DNA from: Planctomycetota bacterium
GTDB taxonomy: Bacteria > Planctomycetota > UBA1135 > UBA2386
DNA length: 6,773 nucleotides
Direction of reading: 5' to 3'
Assembly (NCBI GenBank): GCA_023433825.1
Contig: JAEYTU010000245.1
Span: forward strand, 1 to 6,773
The notes beneath the pieces were generated by a model that saw only the letters and a list, made by a program, of their open reading frames with translations, ran no database searches and was not told the DNA's origin. The position numbers were made by a program, and so were the translations under genes. Positions 1 to 5,245 of this stretch are shown here, in pieces. Each line of letters opens with the position of its first letter. Positions within the stretch are counted from its first letter, which is position 1.

Positions 1-35
1 TCGCGGTGTTCGTCACGGTGAAGGTCGGGCGGTGA
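1..35 (+). CDS. C-terminal tail of an upstream gene (partial)
   Basis: Reading from base 3 gives AVFVTVKVGR followed by TGA at 33-35. The alternating hydrophobic pattern would suit the last beta strand of a beta-sandwich or Ig-like domain. There is too little sequence to identify a family, and another frame cannot be excluded. If real, its stop lies about 100 bases before the sigma-like gene on the same strand. Confidence 0.3.
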   Translation, partial: AVFVTVKVGR

Positions 36-134
36 GGTGGTGACGCGCGGCGCAGATCCGTCGGCCCTGGCGTTGCGCCCGTGCGTCGTTCGGGGCTTGA
101 CCGACGCGTTCGCCCTCGACACCGTCCGCGGGCG

Positions 135-647
135 ATGCAGGGAGACCGCGAGAGCGAAGTGGATTGGACGGGATGGCACCGGCTGGCGCTGAGGACGGCG
201 CGACGCATCTGTTCGGACCCGCCGATCGTCGAAGACGCAGTGGAACGAGCCTGTCACGAGGTCCTCTGCGCGTGCATCACGGGTGTCCTCATGAGCGGAG
301 TCGAGGCCGTACTGGTCGTTCGCGTCCGTTCGCGGGTCATCGACCTGCTACGGGAACGCGGCCGTGGACCGAAGCGGATGACGGTCGATCTCGACGCGGT
401 GTGTGCCGCAGTCGAGGTCGGAGATCCGGCATCGAACCGTCCCAAGGCCAGTCGGGTTGCGCCGGTCCGAGCCCAGTTGACGGATCGCCAACGCTTGGTC
501 TGCGAAGGCCTCGCGGCGGGCAGTCCCAAGAAGGCGATCGCCAGGGAGCTTGGGATCTCGCCGAAGGCGGTTCGAGAAGCCATCGCGGGGATCCGGAGGA
601 AAATCATCGCGGGAGCCCCCTCCCTCGCCGGTGAGCGTGTTGGATGA
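135..647 (+). CDS. Small sigma-70-like / HTH transcription regulator
   Basis: This is a 170-residue protein with the two-part layout of an ECF-type sigma factor. Residues about 11-45 (WTGWHRLALRTARR, then IVEDAVERACHEVL) resemble region 2.1-2.2. Residues 58-82 (AVLVVRVRSRVIDLLRERGR) resemble the region 2.3-2.4 helix that reads the -10 element. After an acidic linker (84-100), residues 115-158 (LTDRQRLVCEGLAAGSPKKAIARELGISPKAVREAIAGIRRKI) form a region-4 or LuxR-like helix-turn-helix. The expected role is to direct RNA polymerase to a small set of promoters. I chose ATG 135 because the extra residues from an in-frame GTG at 81 are arginine-rich and do not look like protein; no good ribosome-binding site supports either start. 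It is the first complete gene before four co-oriented genes, so it may control them, which is inference. No anti-sigma factor is visible. It could instead be a divergent response-regulator-like DNA-binding protein. Confidence 0.72.
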   Translation: MQGDRESEVDWTGWHRLALRTARRICSDPPIVEDAVERACHEVLCACITGVLMSGVEAVLVVRVRSRVIDLLRERGRGPKRMTVDLDAVCAAVEVGDPASNRPKASRVAPVRAQLTDRQRLVCEGLAAGSPKKAIARELGISPKAVREAIAGIRRKIIAGAPSLAGERVG

Positions 648-670
648 CCGATCTCGTCGAGCGCCGCACT

Positions 671-687
671 CGACCGCAGGCCGGTCG
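671..687 (+). terminator. Possible hairpin downstream of the sigma-like gene
   Basis: CGACCG (671-676) and CGGTCG (682-687) form a perfect 6-bp stem with a 5-base loop, 23 bases after the stop of the sigma-like gene. No T-tract follows, so it could be an attenuator or just a chance GC-rich stem. The rest of the 93-base spacer (648-740) shows nothing I recognise. Confidence 0.25.
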
Positions 688-740
688 CTGGGTTTCGGGA
701 CTCGGCCCGCTTCGGAACGCGAACGTCGTTGGGGTGTGAC

Positions 741-1145
741 ATGGCATGTACTGACTGCAGCACGACTGGTGTCATCGGGGCGCCGAACGGCTCGAATCGG
801 CGCCGTATCACGGTGGATGCCGTCGAGGACGAAGGGCCGCCAGCGGTCGGGACGCATTCGACGTCGGCTTGGCCGATCTACGATGGCAATGCCGTCGTCG
901 TCGACCTCGTGATCGAAGGATGCACTCTGCCGGACAACTTCCAGATCGACGCGCACCTGGAAGTCAGCAACGACTTGCAGACATGGGTCGGCGTGGGGTC
1001 GCCCCTGGAGGCCATCGGGTTCGGGTACTGGTCCGCAGTGTTCAGCGGGAGCACGACGAGGTTCGGCAGACTCAGGCTCGTGCTGACAGCTGAGATCACG
1101 GCATCCTGCGTGCTGAGCGCATCGCTGAGCACTGCGAACTTGTGA
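741..1145 (+). CDS. Small beta-rich protein, paralog 1 of a tandem pair (unknown function)
   Basis: This 134-residue protein belongs to no family I recognise. The N-terminus has a CxxC (MACTDC, residues 3-6), followed by a low-complexity polar stretch to about residue 45. From residue 50 (NAVVVDLVIEG) onward the sequence alternates hydrophobic and polar residues, as in a beta-sandwich. It contains a motif SNDLQTW (76-82) and ends in VLSASLSTANL. The next gene has the same elements in the same order (NALSLTITVFSG, SNDLENW, VIALSVNTSRL), so the two look like diverged duplicates. SND..W motifs occur in strands of discoidin-like and viral fibre-like beta-sandwich domains, but this is only a resemblance. 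There is no signal peptide or membrane segment. The start at ATG 741 follows GGGGTG at 732-737; an in-frame TTG at 729 would add MGCD. Confidence 0.6.
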   Translation: MACTDCSTTGVIGAPNGSNRRRITVDAVEDEGPPAVGTHSTSAWPIYDGNAVVVDLVIEGCTLPDNFQIDAHLEVSNDLQTWVGVGSPLEAIGFGYWSAVFSGSTTRFGRLRLVLTAEITASCVLSASLSTANL

Positions 1146-1150
1146 GGAGG
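1145..1150 (+). promoter_or_regulatory. Strong Shine-Dalgarno overlapping the upstream stop
   Basis: AGGAGG begins on the last base of the preceding TGA (1143-1145) and lies 8 bases before ATG 1159. It is by far the best ribosome-binding site in the window. It implies high translation of the second paralog and possible translational coupling between the pair. Confidence 0.8.
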
Positions 1151-1158
1151 AAGGAAAG

Positions 1159-1485
1159 ATGCAGACAGACGTTTGGACACGACTCGGATTGGCCGCCTCG
1201 GCGGTCGAATTCTCTCAACCCGTTGCCATGGGCGGCGACAACGCGCTCAGCCTTACGATCACGGTGTTCTCCGGAGCACTGGCGGCAGGCGGTGTCGAGG
1301 TCTTCGAAAGCAATGACCTCGAGAATTGGAAGTCGAAGGCGTCGACATTCGGCAGTCAGGGTGTCGGCTCCAATATGACAGTCACCGGTTTCGGGAGCAT
1401 TGCGAGTGCGTATGTGCGGTTCAAGGTGACGGCCGGGGGAAGTGCCACGGTGATTGCGCTGAGCGTCAACACATCTCGCCTATAG
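1159..1485 (+). CDS. Small beta-rich protein, paralog 2 of a tandem pair (unknown function)
   Basis: This 108-residue protein has no predicted signal peptide and no cysteine. It is rich in Gly, Ser, Val and Ala, with repeated short amphipathic strands (residues 29-39, 46-50, 73-78, 83-92, 96-103). The SNDLENW motif at 51-57 and the C-terminal VIALSVNTSRL match SNDLQTW and VLSASLSTANL of the preceding gene, so I read the two as paralogs; this one lacks the CxxC N-terminal arm. The strong ribosome-binding site, small size and beta composition would suit an abundant structural or self-assembling protein, but that is inference and no family can be named. It lies 13 bases after its paralog and about 95 bases before the metzincin-like gene. 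Confidence 0.68.
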   Translation: MQTDVWTRLGLAASAVEFSQPVAMGGDNALSLTITVFSGALAAGGVEVFESNDLENWKSKASTFGSQGVGSNMTVTGFGSIASAYVRFKVTAGGSATVIALSVNTSRL

Positions 1486-1504
1486 TGTGTCGCTCCAGAC
1501 ATTG

Positions 1505-1518
1505 TCTATGTAAATAGA
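1505..1518. promoter_or_regulatory. AT-rich spacer with a small palindrome; possible promoter region
   Basis: The 94-base spacer 1486-1579 is unusually AT-rich at its start. It holds the inverted repeat TCTAT-gtaa-ATAGA (1505-1518). It may carry a promoter or operator for the metzincin-like gene, or mark the edge of transferred DNA. No convincing -35/-10 pair is visible. Confidence 0.25.
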
Positions 1519-1579
1519 TTCGACGAACGGCGGATTCAACCTTGCCAGACTCTACATCGCGAGAGTTCTCGGAAGCTAT

Positions 1580-2566
1580 ATGGTGCAGATTAATGGAAGG
1601 TTGGTCCCTCCCCTGGGTGGTTACGCTTGGAGGAAGCAGGACGACGAGTTCTTCATGAACTTCTCGACCAAGAACTTGCGGGACGGAGCAACAGGGCGAG
1701 TTAAGATTGGGCCTGACGGCATCAAGTCCACTGACAAGGTTCCCGGCGGACGGAAGCGGAAGGATGGCAAGATTGAAGATATTTCGTATGCGCAATTGTC
1801 GCGAGCGACCAAGCCCAACGGGCAGCCTTTCGGAGGAGGAGCAGTAAGCGTATTGAAGTCAATCGTAGAGAATCAGAACTATCAGTGTAAGGCCGTGATT
1901 CTCGTGCATGTCTCTGTTACGGCCAAAGAGTCAAAGAACCCAGATAACCGATGCGGCGACGCTGAATTGCAGGGAGCAGTGGCAACTTTCGAACGCGCGA
2001 TGCAAAAGCTCGCGGGCGACTGTTATTGTCCTGAGCCGATGATCGGAAAGCGATCCGTTGAAGTGAGGCTTGTCTGGCATCCCGAACCGGTTGCCGACGC
2101 GAAAACGGGCAGAGTCGTAAATATTCGTATCGACTGCAGCACGCCATTGAAGGAAGGCACAGCGCATGACGCCGATCTAACGATCGACGTTGGGGACGCG
2201 ACTCAGCGCAGTTCGCAAGGAGGAGAGCCGTATCTCTCCGTGATTGCTCACGAGATAGGGCACATTCTATTCGGGACGCACCCGGGTCCAGAAGAATGGG
2301 GTCGAAATCCCCATTACGGGGACGGGTTGATGCGAGATACGGAACTCCCGGACAGAGGACTTGTCGACGGTGACAGACTGAATAGCGAAGAGCTGTGCCT
2401 GCTCTGCACATTCGCCGGTCTTGTCGAATCGGAGTGCTGTTGGCCGGAAGTGGCATCACCGAAGAAGTTGATTCCGCGCACCGGTTCCGCGTGGGATGAG
2501 AGGAGGCATCCGATATCGATCGAGGTGCTTTCTGCCATTGCCCCAAGCATGAGTCTCGGAGACTAA
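1580..2566 (+). CDS. Metzincin-like zinc metalloprotease, cysteine-rich
   Basis: This 328-residue protein contains HEIGHILFGTH at residues 224-234. H224, H228 and H234 are the likely zinc ligands and E225 the catalytic base, preceded by the hydrophobic stretch YLSVIA typical of the active-site helix. M251 in DGLMRD may supply the Met-turn of metzincins. The glycine that normally sits at the eighth motif position is at the ninth here (F231-G232), so assignment to a known metzincin family is open. Nine cysteines (103, 125, 148, 150, 186, 273, 276, 287, 288) suggest disulfides or a metal site. No signal peptide is visible. ATG 1580 follows GGAAG at 1571-1575; the frame is open upstream to about 1514 (ARLYIARVLGSY...), but I see no start codon there. 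The N-terminal 100 residues are basic and unrecognised. The gene is visibly less GC-rich than the fumarase and ECF sigma genes to its right. The target could be the two small paralogs upstream or an external protein; this is a guess. Confidence 0.72.
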   Translation: MVQINGRLVPPLGGYAWRKQDDEFFMNFSTKNLRDGATGRVKIGPDGIKSTDKVPGGRKRKDGKIEDISYAQLSRATKPNGQPFGGGAVSVLKSIVENQNYQCKAVILVHVSVTAKESKNPDNRCGDAELQGAVATFERAMQKLAGDCYCPEPMIGKRSVEVRLVWHPEPVADAKTGRVVNIRIDCSTPLKEGTAHDADLTIDVGDATQRSSQGGEPYLSVIAHEIGHILFGTHPGPEEWGRNPHYGDGLMRDTELPDRGLVDGDRLNSEELCLLCTFAGLVESECCWPEVASPKKLIPRTGSAWDERRHPISIEVLSAIAPSMSLGD

Positions 2567-2598
2567 GCGCTGCGATCTATTGGATAGGTTATACGATT

Positions 2599-3435
2599 GT
2601 GCCACGAGAGCTGTCATACAGGGCCGCCACCGGAGTCGTTGCGATGGCGATCCTCCAAGCATGCACAGGACCCGTATCGTTCGTCGCGGTCCCCTATCAC
2701 GACGACGAGCAGTTCTTCGTCGTCCAGATTGCTCTAGCAGACACGGTGTTCGAGGGCGTGGTCACCTCGCTGACGTACTCTGAAGCACACCTGACGGTCC
2801 AGTTGGTCCTCGATGGGCACATCTGCATCAGCATTGGCACCGGCGGGGCGGCGCCTTCAAGAGACGAGTGGGAGCGAAGTCGTTCGCTGCTCGGGGAACG
2901 AGTGATTGCGTGTGCGCAACGCGGTAAAGGAGTGGATAGAGATTGGTGGTACGTGCGTGTTGTCGGGGGTCGCATCGCGATTCAGCGGCACACGCCAATG
3001 ATGGGTCATGCAATCACGCAACTCTCAGAGCTGATGCAGGCCACTGGTTGGCAAGCAACCGCCCTGGCATGGGAGAAGGGGCTCTGGGATACGTTTGCGT
3101 ATCGCGTCGCGGAGCGCCCGGCGTCGCAGAACGACATGTATTTATCGTGGCTGATCAAAGACAACGACGCCTTTGTGCTCGCCAAGGACATCGTCGGCTG
3201 GCTCGTGAGGACCATGCACCAGCCCGACCCCGAGTGGCCGGGAGGATGGATGACGTTGCTGGCATCGGACCGCCAGATTCGTGTCCATACGGTTCGCGGG
3301 GCAGCTCTGCATGTCCTTGAATCGCTGCTAACCCGTCACCCGGACGCGTTCTACTTTCGCGCGCTGCCAGGTCCGTTCGCGCGCAGTAAGCGGCTCTGGG
3401 CCATATTAGGAGTGCTTGGGCGGCACTCGCGGTGA
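2599..3435 (+). CDS. Predicted lipoprotein of unknown function
   Basis: This is a 278-residue protein starting at GTG 2599, with GGATAGG 10 bases upstream (2582-2588). The N-terminus looks like a lipoprotein signal: a short charged region (MPRELSYR), a hydrophobic core (AATGVVAMAIL) and a lipobox LQAC with the modified cysteine at residue 22. The residue after the cysteine is Thr, not Asp, which would favour the outer membrane if the Lol +2 rule applies. Starting at ATG 2644 would destroy the signal, which favours the GTG. The first half of the mature part is beta-rich (FFVVQIALADTVFEGVV, HLTVQLVLDGHICISIG). The second half is helical and tryptophan-rich (about residues 140-278) and might form HEAT-like helices, but no motif confirms it. 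It follows the metzincin-like gene by 32 bases and is probably co-transcribed, so it may be an envelope partner or immunity/anchoring factor (inference). Confidence 0.62.
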   Translation: MPRELSYRAATGVVAMAILQACTGPVSFVAVPYHDDEQFFVVQIALADTVFEGVVTSLTYSEAHLTVQLVLDGHICISIGTGGAAPSRDEWERSRSLLGERVIACAQRGKGVDRDWWYVRVVGGRIAIQRHTPMMGHAITQLSELMQATGWQATALAWEKGLWDTFAYRVAERPASQNDMYLSWLIKDNDAFVLAKDIVGWLVRTMHQPDPEWPGGWMTLLASDRQIRVHTVRGAALHVLESLLTRHPDAFYFRALPGPFARSKRLWAILGVLGRHSR

Positions 3436-3436
3436 C

Positions 3437-3488
3437 GTGTGACGGTCGAAGGCACGGAAGGGTGCCGCGACGAGGAACACCGTCACGC
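3437..3488. terminator. Nested inverted repeat between convergent genes (likely bidirectional terminator)
   Basis: GTGACGGT (3439-3446) pairs perfectly with ACCGTCAC (3479-3486). A T.G and a G-C pair extend the outer stem to 3437-3488. Inside it a second stem, GGCAC (3451-3455) with GTGCC (3462-3466), closes a 6-base loop. The structure lies between the end of the lipoprotein gene and the fumarase stop, and its right arm covers the fumarase TGA. There is no T-run, so if it terminates transcription it may act with Rho or by convergent blocking. Confidence 0.5.
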
Positions 3489-5111
3489 AAAGAAGTCGTT
3501 CCCTTTGTCGTCGACGACGAGGAACGCCGGGAAGTCCTTCACCTCGATCCGCCAGATCGACTCCATCCCGAGGTCGGCGAAGTCGAGCACGTCGACCTTC
3601 GTGATGCTGTCCTGCGCAAGGATTGCCGCCGGACCACCGATCGAACCGAGATAGAAGCCGCCGAACTGTTTGCAGGCGTCGGTCACGGCCTTGCTGCGAT
3701 TGCCCTTCGCGAGCGTGACGTGACTGCCGCCGGCGGCGAGGAACTGCGCGAGGTACGCGTCCATCCGGCCGGCCGTCGTCGGGCCGAACGAGCCCGACGC
3801 GTAGCCGTCAGGACGCTTCGCCGGGCCGGCGTAGTAGACGACGTGGTCCTTCAGGTACTGCGGCAGCGGCTCGCCGCGGTCCAACTGTTCTTTGATCCGC
3901 GCGTGCGCGATGTCGCGCGCGACGATCATCGGACCGGTCAACGACAGCCGCGTCTTGATCGGATGCCGTGACAGCGTCGCGCGGATCTCGGCCATCGGGC
4001 GCGTCAGATCGATCCGCACGACGTCTGGCGCGATCTGCGCATCGCCGACGTCGGGCAGGAACCGCGCCGGGTCGGTCTCGAGCTGCTCCAGGAACACGCC
4101 GTCGCGCGTGATCTTGCCGAGCGCCTGACGGTCTGCGGAACACGACACGCCGATGCCGACCGGACACGACGCGCCGTGACGCGGCAGGCGGATCACACGA
4201 ACGTCGTGACAGAAGTACTTGCCGCCGAACTGCGCCCCGATCCCGTTCTTGCGCGTGATGGCCAACACCTCGGCCTCCAGCGCGAGATCGCGGAATGCGC
4301 GCCCCTTCTCGTTGCCGTTCGTCGGCAGCGTGTCGAGGTAGCGCGTGCTGGCGAGCTTGACGGTCTTCAACGTCATCTCGGCCGACGTGCCGCCGATGAC
4401 GATCGCCAGGTGATACGGCGGGCACGCCGCCGTCCCGAGCCGGCGCGTCTCGCGGTCGATGAACGCCAGCAACGCCTTCGGATTGAGCAGCGCCTTCGTC
4501 TCCTGGAACAGGAACGTCTTGTTGGCCGAGCCGCCGCCCTTCGTGACGAACAGGAAGCGGTAGTCGTCGCCGGGCGTCGCGTAGAGCTCGACCTGCGCCG
4601 GCAGGTTGTCGCCGGTGTTGACCTCTCGATACATGTCGAGCGGCGCCATCTGCGAGTAGCGCAGGTTCGTGTCGGTGAAGGTCCGGTAGACGCCGCGCGC
4701 GATCGCGGTCTCGTCGTCGTCCGCCGCGCCGGACCCGTCGCCGCCGCCGACGAGGACGTGCTGCCCCTTCTTGCCGATGACGATCGCCGTCCCGGTGTCC
4801 TGGCACGACGGCAGCACCATGCCGGCGGACACGTTCGCGTTCTTCAGCATCTGCAATGCGACGAAGCGGTCGTTCGCCGAGGCCTCGCCGTCGTCGAGGA
4901 TCGCGCGCAGTTGCGCGAGGTGACCGGAGCGGAAGAGATGCGAAATGTCGCGGATGGCGGTCGCCGTCAGCTCGGTCAGTGCCTGCGGTTCGACGGTCAG
5001 GAACTCGCGTCCGGCGGCCTTCACGACGCCGACGTGGCGGTCGGTCAGCCGGCGCCACGGCGTGTCGTGCGCGCCGAGCTCGAACAGCGGTTGGAAGCGG
5101 AAGTCGGGCAT
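3483..5111 (-). CDS. fumA: Fumarate hydratase, class I ([4Fe-4S], homodimeric)
   Basis: This enzyme interconverts fumarate and (S)-malate in the TCA cycle, in the cytoplasm, using a labile [4Fe-4S] cluster. The 542 residues cover the whole class I protein (E. coli FumA is about 548). Recognisable blocks run in order: LPSCQDTGTA, GVYRT.TDTNLRYSQMAPLDMY.EVNTG.NLPAQ, KGGGSANKTFL.QETKALL, LGTAACPPYH, VIGGTSAE, GAQFGGKYF.HD.RVIRLPRHGASCPVGIGVSCSAD, TRLSLTGPMIVARDIAHA, YYAGPAKRPDGYASGS.GPTTAGRMD, LAKGNRS, GGFYLGSIGGPAA and the C-terminal FPAFLVVDDKGNDFF. By alignment from memory the cluster ligands are C103, C230 and C324. An 8-residue acidic insert follows GGGD (about residues 125-132), and the cysteine-bearing C-terminal tail of FumA is absent. 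The start is ATG (5111-5109), with AAGGAA at 5122-5117 on the coding strand as Shine-Dalgarno. It appears monocistronic, divergent from the ECF sigma gene and convergent with the lipoprotein gene. Confidence 0.97.
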   Translation of the reverse strand: MPDFRFQPLFELGAHDTPWRRLTDRHVGVVKAAGREFLTVEPQALTELTATAIRDISHLFRSGHLAQLRAILDDGEASANDRFVALQMLKNANVSAGMVLPSCQDTGTAIVIGKKGQHVLVGGGDGSGAADDDETAIARGVYRTFTDTNLRYSQMAPLDMYREVNTGDNLPAQVELYATPGDDYRFLFVTKGGGSANKTFLFQETKALLNPKALLAFIDRETRRLGTAACPPYHLAIVIGGTSAEMTLKTVKLASTRYLDTLPTNGNEKGRAFRDLALEAEVLAITRKNGIGAQFGGKYFCHDVRVIRLPRHGASCPVGIGVSCSADRQALGKITRDGVFLEQLETDPARFLPDVGDAQIAPDVVRIDLTRPMAEIRATLSRHPIKTRLSLTGPMIVARDIAHARIKEQLDRGEPLPQYLKDHVVYYAGPAKRPDGYASGSFGPTTAGRMDAYLAQFLAAGGSHVTLAKGNRSKAVTDACKQFGGFYLGSIGGPAAILAQDSITKVDVLDFADLGMESIWRIEVKDFPAFLVVDDKGNDFFA

Positions 5112-5125
5112 GGAGGTTCCTTACA

Positions 5126-5133
5126 GCACGTGC
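5126..5133. promoter_or_regulatory. 8-bp palindrome just upstream of fumarase
   Basis: GCACGTGC is a perfect palindrome 15 bases upstream of the fumarase start codon. It could be an operator half-site pair, but a palindrome this short in GC-rich DNA may be chance. Confidence 0.2.
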
Positions 5134-5143
5134 GCGCGGCGGG

Positions 5144-5170
5144 GAACGACGGCGAACGACGGCGAACGGC
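5144..5170. repeat. 10-bp tandem repeat in the divergent intergenic region
   Basis: GAACGACGGC occurs twice in tandem (5144-5153, 5154-5163), followed by a diverged third unit beginning GAACGGC (5164-5170). The repeat lies in the about 134-base region between the divergent fumarase and ECF sigma starts, where the promoters of both genes should be. It could be a regulator binding array or a slippage product. No clear -35/-10 elements are visible around it. Confidence 0.5.
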
Positions 5171-5245
5171 GACGCCGATCCGCGGTCGTGTGCGGATTCC
5201 GAATGCAGGGTGCAACGCGACGCGCCGCTCGGGTCCAGTGCCGGT

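Noticed and set aside
1917..2546. - strand frames of about 200 codons opposite the metzincin-like gene
   Set aside because: They have no recognisable motifs and the + strand frame has a convincing zinc-protease site and ribosome-binding site.
5144..5170. CRISPR-like array
   Set aside because: There are only two exact 10-bp units with no spacers, so it is a short tandem repeat, not a CRISPR.
4856..5245. N-terminal extension of the sigma factor frame across the fumarase start
   Set aside because: The extension is antisense to conserved fumarase sequence and low-complexity; sigma homology begins only near 5246.
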